This document shows positions 1-10,444 of a stretch of 64,000 nt of DNA, one piece after another. Under the pieces are notes generated by a model. The model worked only from the letters and a program-made list of their open reading frames with translations, ran no database searches and had not been told where the DNA came from. The stretch lies in assembly GCA_026225945.1 (NCBI GenBank), contig JAMJFZ010000199.1:69666501-69730500 (forward strand). Direction: 5' to 3'. Position 1 is the first letter of the stretch. The number at the start of each line of letters is the position of its first letter. A program made the translations under genes and the position numbers. Origin of the DNA: Cricetomys ansorgei. Lineage: Eukaryota; Chordata; Mammalia; Rodentia; Nesomyidae.

Positions 1-67
1 GTTTTCCTACATTCGAATGCTATTCTCCAAGATGATACTTATTCTCTGTGTGTGGGTATTTACTCCT

Positions 68-81
68 GTGTGAGTGTGTGT

Positions 82-118
<37 letters not shown>

Positions 119-120
119 CA
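68..120. repeat. (TG)n microsatellite
   Basis: A nearly perfect TG dinucleotide run with a TGCGCGCA end. It abuts the B4-like SINE that follows and is probably the expanded tail of that element, which lies on the minus strand. A frame through it translates as Cys-Val repeats and is not coding. Confidence 0.95.
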
Positions 121-398
121 TACACCTGGAGGACAGATGTCTGTAATTGAGGATGTCTTCCTCAATTACTTTCCACCTTACTCTTTGAGACAAGGTCCCT
201 TACTTAACCTGAAATCATTGATTTGGCAAGATTGGGTGACTAGTGAGCCCCCCCAAATCCTCCTTCTTTCACCTTCTTGGTGCTGGGATTACAGGCACAC
301 ATTACCGTACCCAGATTTTTATGTCAGTTCTGGGCATCTAAACTCAGGTTGCCATACTTGTTTGGAAAGCACTTTACTGACAGCCATCTTCCCAGCTC
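121..398 (-). mobile_element. B4-type SINE (ID + B1 composite), minus strand
   Basis: Read on the plus strand it runs: a 'cttcctcaattactttcc' tail, a B1-like part with 'tttgagacaaggtccc' and 'tgctgggattacaggcacac', then an ID-like tRNA-derived end with 'gcactttactga' and 'gccatcttcccagc'. This is the layout of rodent B4 elements inverted. It is well diverged. The composite architecture is established knowledge; the subfamily is not resolved. Confidence 0.8.
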
Positions 399-1029
399 CA
401 CCTTCATCAATCTTTATTCTTAATAAGACAATCCCTGTACACAACTTTACAAAGCTTCTAATGAAACCAAACCTTTTTCCAGAATCTTCTTGATCTTTGT
501 TTTAGGAAATTATCTCACCCCTCATCAAAGAAGCTTCTCAGTACAATAAACAGAGGCCATTACAGAAAACCACACAATGCAGAAGTCAGTGGATTGTGGG
601 GATCTCAATCCCAACAGCTACATCTACAACACAAGTCTTGCACCCAAGGCTCAGGGAATATTGTGGAAGAGGAGGTGGAAAGATTGTAAGAGCCAGAGGA
701 TCAGAAGTCTGATGTGAGATTGTATCTCCTAGAAATGACAGAGAAGCTATGCCCATGATACCTCAATAATATGCCTGCTTATACAAGACTCAAAAAATGA
801 CAATATCAATAGACATGCTAACTTGGAAGGAGGAAATATCAAGGGCTATTCCCGTAGACAAGGAGCTACAGGCAACTAATGACTGCTGAGAGAGGAAGAA
901 TTAGCCTCTCCCAGGGATGAGTCCCCTAATTGGTTACCCAATGCAAAGTGGTCAGCCCCGAAGCCATATACACACAAGCAGTAAAATCAGACTCAGCAGG
1001 TTGTATTTACAAATTTATGCATATATATG
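399..1029. other. No recognised feature
   Basis: Unique-looking sequence of moderate GC content. I see no coding-like frame, no clear splice sites and no repeat I can name. Confidence 0.5.
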
Positions 1030-1130
1030 TAATAATAATAATAATAATCAAAGAAAAAGAGGCCGTCAATTTGAGAGGGAGTGGGAGAGACATGGGAGGG
1101 GATGGAGAAAGGAAAGGGAAGGGGGAGCGA
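1030..1130. repeat. (TAA)n tract followed by purine-rich tract
   Basis: A short TAA array (1030-1048) is followed by about 80 bases that are almost all A and G on the plus strand. These are simple-sequence tracts; the small frames across them are low-complexity artefacts. Confidence 0.85.
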
Positions 1131-1149
1131 TGTAATTATATTTGATCAG

Positions 1150-1277
1150 AAACATCTAGTGACTAAGTGGGTAAGGATGCTTACTGTGAAGTCTGACAGC
1201 CTGAGTTGGAGCTCCAAAACCTACATGGTGGAAGGAGAGAACCAATGCTCACAAATTATCTTCTGACCTTCCACAAC

Positions 1278-1279
<2 letters not shown>
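1150..1279 (+). mobile_element. B2/B3-family SINE, plus strand
   Basis: A tRNA-like head ('ctaagtgggtaaggatgctt') is followed by 'gtctgacagcctgagttgga' and 'ctacatggtggaaggagaga', typical of rodent B2/B3-type SINEs with an RNA polymerase III B-box-like segment. Its 3' tail runs directly into the TG microsatellite. Confidence 0.8.

Positions 1280-1330
<51 letters not shown>
1280..1330. repeat. (TG)n microsatellite
   Basis: About 25 uninterrupted TG units at the 3' end of the preceding SINE, a common place for microsatellite birth. Length is probably polymorphic between individuals. Confidence 0.97.
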
Positions 1331-1332
<2 letters not shown>

Positions 1333-2024
1333 GAGTGTGGAGCTCTGTTCTCAATGAACTGCCCCCATTCACAATTTTTCGTCTCATCAAACTACACTTA
1401 ACACATCTTGGCACCATGGCTGGATGTTGAGGGCAAGGAGAGGGAGGATCTCAGGCTATCCTCTTTTGTAAAATCCATGTTTCCTTCTCAGCCACCTGCA
1501 CCCCCACTCCTCACTGTACACCTCTCTTTTGTCTGAGGCAGGGGATTGCAATTGTCCTGCCTCCCTCGTTTCTGCCAGCCACTGTGCTAGCAACTGGCTG
1601 TCCTGCTTCTGACGCCTCATGGTGCTTAGAATTTTGTGTCTTTTTATCCCTTTCCTCTCAGTGTAGCAAGGCTTGCTGAGACTTCTGAGATAGGCTCATG
1701 CTCCAGCTTAGCCAAGGTCCCCACGACATGTTCTCTGGTGACACTGAGACCAGATGGATGGTGTTTGCTGCTGTTTGTCTGTCCCACACTCTCCAGTTAA
1801 ATCAAGAGCCCCTTGAAAGCTACATCCACAGCTCTCATGCAGAATCCTCCTTCCCCTCAGCCTTTGGCAAGATGTCATTAACATGTGTTAAATTGAATCA
1901 AGCACTAAATTGTGCCTCCTAAGCTTCTCACCATCAAGCCTACATTGTGAGGCGAATGGATGTCCATCCATCTCTCCACTGTCCCCGTGCCCGCATCAGG
2001 TATTACTCCTTGCTTTTGGGGTAG
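1331..2024. other. No recognised feature
   Basis: Pyrimidine-leaning unique sequence. No gene-like frame and no repeat that I can name. Confidence 0.5.
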
Positions 2025-2200
2025 CATAACATATAGCAATGATCATGAATTGGGAGTCTCATTCTGGTATGGGTTTTAACACATGAAACTGGTTTTCTCA
2101 TTTACAAAGCGGGCATACTGCCTCCTTGTGGGTTGTCTTTGAGGGTTGAAGGATATACGTAGGAGGGCTCGGCACATAGAAGGAACACAGTAAGTACCTC
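2025..2200 (+). mobile_element. MIR SINE remnant, plus strand
   Basis: The order of motifs follows the mammal-wide MIR consensus: a 'ggttttctcatttacaaag' core, then 'ggcacatagaaggaacacag', matching the LINE-related tail (consensus ends with a 'gcacatagtaggcactcaat' type sequence). It is strongly diverged, as expected for an element older than the rodent radiation. Confidence 0.7.
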
Positions 2201-4149
2201 TTTTTTCCCCTCACCTACTTTCTACAAGAGTCAAAGGTCCAGAGTTGTGGGTCACCTTACCAGAAGGAATGATGGGAAGGAAAGGAGGTGTGCGGGGACC
2301 CAAGTTCTGACACCTTCGACAGGCTCTCTGCTGAGAGGACCGCCTCTCAAGAGCCCACTTGCATGCTCTACACGGAAGTGGAGCTAAACACCTTCCTTCA
2401 GAGCAATTTTCTGGGAGACATTTAATAGCCGTTGGAGAGGGGGGAAAAGTTCAAGCTTAAGGACAATCGCATTTACGGCTTTGGCGAGAGACAAGCACAC
2501 AGATTCGCACGCTCCTCTTTAATCTTCTCCATTACCCGCACAGCTTCACAGCTCTGTGCACACTGTGCTGGGGTCTCCTCAAGAAACTGCTCAATGCTCG
2601 TTTGCAAGCTCGTTAGCTTATATTTTCCCATTAAGAGGAGGGAGGGAAGTATGTGTTCAAGCTGAGTGGGCCGAGGGGAAATACAAGCGCTGAGCTGGGG
2701 CTGTAGAAGGCCATGACCTTTCCAGGGAGGAAACCGGATCTCGGTGATGATCACCACCACACACAATGGCAGGGTGAAGTTTGTATTGCCCTGGAAGTAC
2801 AACACAATATCCAGCACCCTGGCCTCCCCTGAACATGGGAATGATGGGAGGCAAGACCGACTGGGCTATATTGCAGGGGACAGGCATATTCATGGCTGGC
2901 ACTGGAGGCCAGAAGCCAAGATCTGGGACAATGTATAAAGACAGTCTTCTCATCCCTCCTTCCCCAAGTGGAAGGAGCAACAGTCAACACAGGACTCTGC
3001 TCTCATCAAAAAGGCACCAGTATGATCAAAGACCTCACCTACCACCTCGTCATCTCCCAACACCTTCACCTGGGGAAGGCTTGCAACAGGTGAGCTTAGG
3101 GGTACTCCATGATAGGGGGAAGAGCCAGGCTTGGAGTTGAAAACTCTGTTGCTACCCATCAGTGCCACCGACACCAGCACACAGATGTGTCAGGAGCTGA
3201 AGGCTTTACCTCTGGTCTCCAGGTTGGTGAGCAGTGGCAGGAGCTTGAAGCCAGCATTTCTAGTCCATGTCCTTCACTGTGAGCCATCAGCAAGGCAGGC
3301 TTCTTGGGGCAGGATTCAAACACTGCAGATCACAGAGCATTGTGTCTGAAAATGCTCATGGCCTCTTTGCCTTCAGAGACAACGAGAAACTACCTTGGGG
3401 GCTCAGTTCAAGGAGGTGATGAGAGGCTGTGAGAGAGTGTGGTATGCTTGGGAGGCTGCTCAAGTGAAGTCAGGAGGAAGCCCATGATGGGAAGCACTGG
3501 TGTGTGTGACTACACACATCTGTCATGATGGTACAGCCCATGGTCACCTGAAGGCCTACAGCCCTAACCCCAGACAACAGAGTTAAGGAATAGAATGGAC
3601 CAGGCTTAAGTGATAGCCACAGAGAAGAGCTAATGATTCACCCCATCTAGGAGGATGAGGTCTGCTGATGTGGGACCCACATGGGTTTCTTCCTCAATGC
3701 AGAGCAGTCTACCTGTTCTTGACTAATGTACAAAGACAGGGTGAAGAAATGGCCACGGTAGAGAAGCCTGCTTATTAGAGTAGAACCATCACCCTGTTAG
3801 ACCCCTTCATGGACCTGTTCCCTGTCTGAAACTTCCACATTCGAACTGTTCCTTCAAAGCCATGACTTCCCAGAGCTCCCTGGAGGCCCCTCCCAGGGCC
3901 TATGCCTGCCACCCCAGCAAGTCAGTGGTGACCCTCTGCTTCCTCTGAAGACCCTTCCAAATGCTATTGTATGGTTTTTATTTAAGCATCATTTCTCTAT
4001 CTGGCTTCACACAAGGTCAGCATAGTGATACCTGGATCGGGTCCGATGTGCCCCACACCCCTGATGTCTGGCAACTGTCATGCGACAGGAGCGCAGATTC
4101 GCTGTGTGAACATTACAGCTTTTCTGGAAGGATGAAAGCAGACTTCAAA
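2201..4149. other. Unresolved unique sequence
   Basis: Nearly 2 kb without a repeat I can name. Short frames occur on both strands (for example minus strand 2473-2817 and plus strand 2781-3140), but they overlap each other and show no domain. A CpG-containing stretch at about 2440-2640 looks less decayed than its surroundings and could be conserved noncoding DNA. I cannot support a gene. Confidence 0.4.
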
Positions 4150-4275
4150 TGAGCCACGTGGAATGTCATTGTAGCAAGCATGTTAATAATGAGTTTACAG
4201 GCTGCTTGGGCTCTCGGTAAACCGCAGTGATTTATTTACAGGTTGTAAAGCCAACTGCACCACAGGCGACAGATA
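4150..4275. promoter_or_regulatory. Candidate conserved noncoding element
   Basis: An AT-rich cluster in otherwise mixed sequence. It holds a CACGTG E-box (4155-4160), 'gttaataatgagtttaca', a RUNX-like AACCGCAG and a forkhead-like TTATTTACA. This density of transcription-factor-like words with no repeat identity is typical of conserved enhancers. The call is inference from composition only; conservation was not tested. Confidence 0.25.
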
Positions 4276-4575
4276 GCCAAATGCGGATGCTTTAAGTGTA
4301 CAGTGCCTTTGAGGGTTTATAGACTAGAGTGGCCACCATCATCACGAAGAGCATCTTCATTCACCGCGAGGCAGTCTCCTCTTTTCCAGCCAGGCTCACC
4401 CCATCCCCAAGCAAACAACGTCCCACTTCCCCACACTGTAGGCGTGTGTCCTGCCGAGCCACGTAAACAGACCCCACAGAGTACCTTCTTCTTGTCATGA
4501 TTCGTGTGCGATGTGGGCGTCCTACAGCTCATTTATTCATTCTCCGTGGTTTTCCTTTTTTGTGACTTTATTTTT

Positions 4576-4755
4576 AAGTGTGTGCGCACATGTGTGCAGT
4601 TGCCCATGGAGACGAGAGGAGGGCATCAGATACCCTGCAGCTGGAGTAACAGGAGGTTGCGAGCTGCCCTGTGTAGGTACTGGGAACTTAGCTCTGAATT
4701 TGGGTCCTGTTAAGAGCAGTAAGCACTCTTAATTGCTGAGCCATCTCTGCAGCCA
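4576..4755 (-). mobile_element. B3/B2-family SINE, minus strand
   Basis: In plus-strand reading it has the TG-rich tail, 'cagttgcccatggagacgag', 'gcagctggagtaacaggagg', then the inverted tRNA-like head 'cttaattgctgagccatctc'. That is the standard order of an inverted rodent B3/B2 element. It spans the expected length and is moderately diverged. Confidence 0.88.
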
Positions 4756-4764
4756 CCCTTCCCA

Positions 4765-5340
4765 TCTTAATAACAGCTTTATTGACCTGAATCTACCCAT
4801 GTAAAATGCACTGGCTAGTGTAATCACAGAGTCCGACCACCAACCTCATGATCTAAGCTTACACAGTTGCATCAGTCCCCAAAGAAAGCATGAACCCACT
4901 AGCAGTCATTGCCTGTTCCTCCCCACACTGACATTCTGCAGCCTATATGCTAACTCTGAATGGGCCCATTCTAGAGACTTCCATGTGAATGAGATCACAC
5001 AATAGTTGGTCTCTTATGATTGGCTCCTTTTTTATATTGTATTTCCAAGATATCGCAATGCAGCAAGACTTCATTCCTTGTCATGGGATAGTAATATTCT
5101 ATTGTGTGGAGTTTTCACATTTTTTTTTGATGTTTGGGTTATTCTCCACTTTGGGGATTTTATGGATAATGTTACTATGGAGATAGTGTGTAGGTTTTAT
5201 GTGAACATCCCTCCCTCCCCGACGCACACACAGGTACTCAATCCTCTTGAGTATAAACCTAAGGATTGGAATTCTGGGGTCAAATGTCTCTGTTTAACTT
5301 GTCTATGAATCACTAATGTTTTCCAAAGTGTCTGTGGTAT
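4765..5340 (-). mobile_element. Ancient L1M-type LINE-1 fragment, minus strand
   Basis: The segment follows the inverted 3' part of mammalian L1M elements, with pieces such as 'ttaataacagctttattgac', 'cccactagcagtcattgcct', 'gtgaatgagatcacacaata', 'catgggatagtaatattcta' and 'attctggggtcaaatg'. Divergence is high, so it predates the rodent split. Nothing in it can code. Confidence 0.75.
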
Positions 5341-5734
5341 AGTCTGAACATGAAACATCTCCCCAGGCTCAATCCTCAATGTGAGCAGTATTCAGAACTG
5401 GGGTTTGGAGTTGGATCGTGAATGTTCTGCCTTCCTCCACGGATCAACTTCCTGATGAATCCAACTCAAGAGGCTGTGGGAGACGGAGGAATGATGAAAG
5501 GTGTGCCTGCTTGGAGGAAGTAGATCACTGGAGAGTGTGTCTCTGAAGGACGTCTTTTCCTACCCCTTCCTGTCAGCCATGAGATATGGTTCTCAACGTC
5601 ACCAGACACTGTACCATGATGCTTTGTGTCATGGTAGCCCAGAAACAATGGAATCTGACAACTTCTGAACAAAACTTTTGAAGCCAAAACCAAAAAGGGA
5701 CCAAACAAATGTTCCTCATCTCATTTTTCAAATT
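5341..5734. other. No recognised feature
   Basis: About 0.4 kb of unique sequence between the old LINE-1 fragment and the B4/B1 nest. No supported gene or regulatory site. Confidence 0.5.
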
Positions 5735-6130
5735 TTTTTTCTGTGTTTATGGCATGTTCATGTGACGTGTTCATATATGTCCATCTCCCTGCATGTAGAC
5801 AACAAACATTGACACCTGGCATCTCCCTCAATTACTCTTAGCTTCGTTTATTTGTTTATTTATTTACTTACTTATTTATTTTTTGTTTTTTTCAAGACAG
5901 AGTTTCTCTGTTGTAACTCTGGCTGTCCTGGAACTCACTCTGTAGACCAGGCTGGCCTTGAACTCACAGAGATCCATCTGCCTCTGTCTCCCAAATGCTG
6001 GGTTTAAAGGCATGCGCCTCCACTGCCCAGCTCAACCTTACTTTTTAAGACAGGGTATCTCAGTGTGCCTAGAGGTCACCAAATGGTGAGGCTGGCTGGC
6101 TGGTTACAGATGCGCACCATGCCTCCACCT
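5735..6130 (-). mobile_element. B4-type SINE, minus strand, split by a B1
   Basis: The left part (5735-5870) has the B4 tail with 'ttgacacctggcatctccct' and 'caattactctta'. The right part (6036-6130) resumes with 'aagacagggtatctcagtgt' and 'ggctggctggttacagatgc'. The two parts join into one inverted B4-like element once the intervening B1 is removed, which gives the relative age: B4 first, B1 later. Confidence 0.65.
5893..6032 (-). mobile_element. B1 SINE (7SL-derived), minus strand
   Basis: A full-length inverted B1: T-rich tail at 5875-5892, then 'gacagagtttctctg', 'gtcctggaactcactctgta', 'gaccaggctggccttgaact' and 'tgctgggtttaaaggcatgc'. Identity to the rodent B1 consensus is high, so it is one of the younger insertions in the window. 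It lies inside a B4 element. Confidence 0.96.
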
Positions 6131-6329
6131 GTCGAGCAGTTTGTGTCAGATATTTTTACACAGGGATGAGAGACAGGCTGACACGGTTTGTACAACCAGG
6201 AATGTACCAGGGCTGCCTTCTCCACTTGAAGTATTGCCCTTCACTGCCTCTGCAGACTTCACCACCTGGAGAGGGAGGATAAGTTGAGAAATAGCTCATG
6301 CTTTCCCTTTACATTTCACTGGAAGCCAG

Positions 6330-6800
6330 TCTGGGCATCTTCTCATGCATTTAGTGGCCGTTTGTCAGCTCCCCAGGACAAATGTCTGCTTGAGCCCTTT
6401 GTCCACATTTAAATTGGTTCGTTTGCCTTTACTGTTGAGTTGTGAAGGTTTTTAATATATTCTGAAAACTCGATCCTATCAGATACGTGATTGGCAAAAA
6501 TTGTCTCACTTTCTGTGTGTTTTTTTTTCAATGTTTTGATGGTGTCCTTTGAAGCACAAGCATTTAAAATTTTGATGAAGCCCAATTTAGCTAATATTTT
6601 CTTCGGTTGCTATTTCATTCACCTCCTGATGAGCACTTGGGTTGCTTCCAGTTTGGGGCTATTTTGAGTGAAGCTTCAATGAATGTTAAGGATGCATTTC
6701 TCTCTCTCTCTGTCTCTCTCTCTCTCTGCATTTCTGCCTGTGAAATATCTAGGACTGAGATTTCTGAATTGCCCAGTAAGTAAATTTAAGCAAGAAACTG
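6330..6800 (-). mobile_element. Ancient L1M LINE-1 fragment(s), minus strand
   Basis: Inverted L1M 3' sequence: 'gttgagttgtgaaggttttt', 'ttttgatggtgtcctttgaa', 'aattttgatgaagcccaatt'. A second piece from about 6606 holds 'gggttgcttccagtttgggg'. A (CT)n tract lies at 6700-6726. Non-coding remains. Confidence 0.78.
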
Positions 6801-6829
6801 CCAACTAATTCCAGACCAGGTTGATTTTG

Positions 6830-7390
6830 GTTTTGGTTTTTTTAGCTTTATTTTATTTTTTTTATTTTTTTTTTAGTCCATTGAGGATATCAGTGTTTTG
6901 ATCATATTCACCCCCAAACTCCTCCCAGATCCTCTTGACCTTCCCTGCCCACCCAACTCTATGTTCTCTTAAAAAACACACACACAACAGCCCATCAAGT
7001 CCAATCTGCGCTGCACATTTGCTATTGAACATGTGGTCTTCACTGGAGTATAGTCAACCCACAGGGGCTGTGCTCTTAGAGAAAACTGACTCTCAGTCTC
7101 CCAGAAGTATCACTTGTCAATAGCTCATTGGTTGGGGGTGGAACTTTGGCTGACCTCCTCTCTCCACGCTGGGATTTGGTCTGGCTTGATCTTGTACAGG
7201 TCTTGTACATGGTGTCAGTCTCTGTGGGTTCCTATGGGAACTGCGCTGCTGTGCCTGGGAAACACTCTTACACTGTCGTCAGCCACTCCTTCTGGCTCTT
7301 AAACGCATTCTGTCCCTTCCTTTTGCGATGATGGCTGAGGTCCCTCACAGAGGCCTCTCTGTTTGATCAACTCCGGGATGTCTGCCCACA
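6830..7390 (-). mobile_element. Rodent Lx-type LINE-1 3' UTR, minus strand
   Basis: Matches the inverted 3' UTR of old rodent LINE-1s: 'acagcccatcaagtccaatc', 'ctggagtatagtcaaccca', 'gaaaactgactctcagtctc', 'caatagctcattggttgggg', 'ggcttgatcttgtacaggtc'. It is moderately diverged and lineage-specific to muroid rodents, which supports the organism assignment. Confidence 0.85.
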
Positions 7391-7960
7391 GTGTGGTTTT
7401 CTGTGTGTGCTTTCCTGGTGTGTGGTGGTAAAGAACCTCTCTTCATGCCCCTGCTTGGCCATCAGTCTGTCTTTCCCTTCTCGGAAGTGTCTGGATGTCT
7501 GGGCTATTTCTTCTTGCATGGTTTCCTTCAAAGCTTAAGGAGCATAGCATGCCCTGATTATAAGACCTTCTCCAGCTGTGTGTGTTTAAAAACAGCTACT
7601 GTGTTTTATGTCTTTCCTTTTTATTTTCTTAATGGTATCCTTGCAGTACAGAAGGTCTTCATTTCTGCATAAATTGAAGTCTAATTTGCTAATATTTCTT
7701 TTGCCACCTTGGAAGCTACAACTGAAACCATTGCTTCTTCTAGTACAGTCCTGGACAGATAGGCAAGGTGGTACCCTTTGATTTCATCTAGAACTTTTAA
7801 GGTTTGGGGGTTTACATCTAATTGTGTCATCTATTTCAATATTTGCTAATAACTTGAAGTTTGGGTCAAGGTTCATTTTTCCACTTATATCCACACGTTC
7901 AAACACTATCTCTTGAAGAAAAAGATGTTCCTTTTTGTTGAATTAACTGGGCATCAATGT
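7391..7960 (-). mobile_element. LINE-1 (L1M/Lx) ORF2-end and 3' fragment, minus strand
   Basis: Continues the inverted LINE-1 signal: 'attgaagtctaatttgctaa' and 'ggtttgggggtttacatcta' correspond to the reversed end of ORF2, and 'tgggtcaaggttcatttttc' to sequence just upstream. Many stops and indels; dead. Confidence 0.65.
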
Positions 7961-8285
7961 AAGAGCTAGGCGAGCTCATTGTGAGTCTATTTTTAGGCCT
8001 TCCATTTTGCTTAGTCTAAATGTTGATTGTCATGGGGACATCACCTTCTCTTGATTATGCTTTATGCAAATTAGGCAATATTCCTCTCCAGCTTCCTTCT
8101 CCTTGGTTGCTCCAAGCGGTCAGTGTACTCTGAGCATTTGTGTAAAATTCAGAATAGTGGTTGAAACACAGAAATAAAGTGGATTTCTGTGTCGTGGCCT
8201 CGCAGTCTGTGTTTCACGGTTCATTCGCAGGTTTCCAAAGCTTTTTGATGAATTCTTCTGGCTCTTTCCAAGTTTTAAAAATTAT
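7961..8285. other. No recognised feature
   Basis: T-rich sequence, possibly more decayed LINE-1, but nothing I can name with confidence. Confidence 0.4.
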
Positions 8286-8289
8286 ATTT

Positions 8290-8494
8290 GGTGTGTGTGT
8301 GTGTGTGTGTGCACATGCGCACGCGTGCACACACGTGCATGTGTATGTGCATGCACCATGGAACATACGTGAAGGCCAGAGAACAACTTGTGGGTGTTAT
8401 TTCTCTCCTTCTACCACGTGGAACCCTGAGGAACAGACTCGGGTCACCAGGCTTCGGGGAAGGTGTCTTTTATCCAATGAGCCATCTCACCATT
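8290..8494 (-). mobile_element. (TG)n plus B3-like SINE, minus strand
   Basis: A TG run (8290-8311) and mixed TG/CA sequence lead into 'aaggccagagaacaacttgt', 'ttctctccttctaccacgtg', 'gggtcaccaggcttcgggga' and 'ccaatgagccatctcaccat'. This is the inverted order of a rodent tRNA-derived SINE of the B2/B3 superfamily. Confidence 0.72.
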
Positions 8495-8916
8495 CCTTCC
8501 TGTCTCTTTTCTGTTAACAGGAAGTCATTCGCCAATCAAACCTTCATTTCTTCCTCTTTGGCCTGTGTTTTCTTCACTACACCTAGCACTGATCAGGAAT
8601 TCCGGTACAATCCTGAATAGCAGGTAGCCGGCATTCAGTATCAGCTTCAGGAGGTGACACCAGCTGCGGACCTTTCTCCCTTATACGCTGGTACTGAGTG
8701 GAGGAAGCCTCCTGCAGAAGGAAGGAACAACTTACTTTCACCATGAGCTTTTTCTGTATCTATCTGGACAAACTCTCATTGTAACCCGGGGTGTTGCACT
8801 TTCACATGATGACACTCGGCGTATTAGCTCACATTCAGAACCTTGGGACCCACCTCACTTGGCGAGGGCATGTTCGCCCCTTTTGTATGTGCTACAGTTT
8901 GACGCTACTTTTTTTT
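8495..8916. other. No recognised feature
   Basis: Unique-looking sequence between two SINEs. No supported gene. Confidence 0.5.
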
Positions 8917-9040
8917 AAGGTGGGGTCTCAGGTAACCCAAGCACACCTCAAACTCACTATGTAGTGGAGGCTATCCTTGAACTTCTTCTGCCCACATATG
9001 CAGAGTGCTGGGGTTACAGGCACATGCTCTTACCAGCACT
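8917..9040 (-). mobile_element. Diverged B1-related SINE, minus strand
   Basis: A 'ggtggggtctcaggtaaccc' T-tailed start, 'cacctcaaactcactatgta' and 'gagtgctggggttacaggca' give the inverted B1 order. It is old and lacks part of the central block. Confidence 0.7.
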
Positions 9041-9351
9041 GGTACTTTCATAAAAGTTTTGTATCTGTGTTCTCGGGGGACTTGGTTTTGGCTTTCTCTG
9101 GGGAGAAACTGGTCTCGACAGCAAAGCTGTCCACATTTGTACCTCCTGTTTCTTTCAGACTCCATTCAAGATGGACATTGTATTTGGTAGACTCTTCAAG
9201 GAAGCCACCTGTTGTGGAGTTCCACCCAGAGACTTTTCCTCCAACTCAGATCATCTCACAAACACAGGGTGACCCAGATGTACCCCTCTTTCTAGTATCC
9301 TCAATAATTATTGTCTGTCTAGGGAACTTCCCTTTCAGACTGTTAGAAGAA
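9041..9351. other. No recognised feature
   Basis: Unique-looking sequence between the B1 remnant and the minisatellite. A short frame crosses it on the plus strand but has no recognisable domain. Confidence 0.45.
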
Positions 9352-9620
9352 CTAGTGTCTGCTCACTCACTCCTCCTCTAGGAGCACTGTGTCTGTTCAC
9401 CCACCCCTCTCCTAGGAGCACTGGTGTCTGCTTACTCACCCCTCCCCTAGGAGCACTGGTGTCTGCTCACTCAACCCTCCCCTAGGAGCACTGTGTCTGC
9501 TCACTCACCCCTCCCCAGGAGCACTGGTGTCTGCTTATTCACCCCTCCCCTAGGAGCACTGTGTCTGCTCACTCACCCCTCCCCTAGGAGCACTGTGTCT
9601 GCTCACTCACTCCTCCCCTG
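9352..9620. repeat. 35-bp minisatellite, about 8 copies
   Basis: Tandem units of 34-35 bp, each beginning GAGCACTG(G)TGTCTGC and ending CCCCTCCCCTAG, so most junctions read CCTAGGAGCAC. Units differ by single bases and by presence of one extra G. The first and last copies are partial or diverged. The pyrimidine-rich strand is the plus strand. A plus-strand frame through the array is a repeat artefact. Confidence 0.93.
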
Positions 9621-9949
9621 CCCATGTCTATGGAGTCTGAGTGGGCACCTCCTTCCTTCTTTATTTTGGAAACTTGTGATTCTCTCCTTTCACAACATGC
9701 TAGCGTGGTACACTTAACCCTATTGGTCTTTCTAAACAAACTGTTTTTTGTTTTGTTCATGTGTTAACTGCCACCCCACTTTGTCTCCATCTTCTCTCCC
9801 CAGTCTGCCCACCTCGGACTTACCTTGTTCTCGCCAGGGTTTCCGATGCAGAAGCTGAGCTCTCCGATTTGTGTCCTCTCTAAAGCAAGCATCTGATGCT
9901 CATGCTTCCCTCTGGGCACCATTTACACTGCATCCCACACTCAGGACCC
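9621..9949. other. No recognised feature
   Basis: Pyrimidine-rich sequence after the minisatellite. No gene, splice-site pair or nameable repeat seen. Confidence 0.5.
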
Positions 9950-10142
9950 TGGCTGTTTAAATCCCCCCAATTTGTATGGCCTTTCAGCTCTATTGTGAAG
10001 TGCATTTGTAATTCCAAATATTTGGCTCTTTTTCTAGATATGATTGTTAATTTATTTCTGATTTGATCCTTTTATTGGTCAGAGAACAGATTACAATTTT
10101 CAGAGATGCTTTGTCTTGTTTATAACCAGTATGTGATGAGTC
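9950..10142 (-). mobile_element. Old LINE-1 (L1M/HAL1-like) fragment, minus strand, left part
   Basis: 'gttaatttatttctgatttg' and 'ttttattggtcagagaacag' match the inverted old LINE-1 sequence that continues after the B4 insertion at 10143-10417. Highly diverged. Confidence 0.6.
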
Positions 10143-10417
10143 CGTGTGCACATGCGCATACGCACATGTGTGTGCTGTGTATGTGCTCACGTGAGTGTGC
10201 ATATATGCTTGTGGAAGCCAGAGGTCAATGTCGGTTCCCCAGATGCTCACTCATCTGGCTACACTGACTGGCCAATGAACTCCAAGGGCCTGCCTGTCCC
10301 TTCTCCAGCATAGGAATTATGCACACAGGACCCCATGCCTGGCTTTTTACACCTGTGCCGGGGATCCAAACTCAGTTCTTTATGCTTGCATAGCGAGCAC
10401 TTTACTGAGCCATCTTG
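10143..10417 (-). mobile_element. B4-type SINE, minus strand
   Basis: A mixed TG/CA tail (10143-10205) leads into 'gtggaagccagaggtcaatg', a B1-like middle ('gcctggctttttacacctgt') and the ID-like end 'cgagcactttactgagccat'. It has the same inverted composite layout as the element at 121-398. It interrupts an older LINE-1. Confidence 0.8.
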
Positions 10418-10444
10418 TACAGCGACTTGTGAACCTAAACTCAC

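Noticed and set aside
9352..9620. Regular units considered as a CRISPR-like array
   Set aside because: Units are contiguous tandem repeats with no unique spacers, in a mammalian context.
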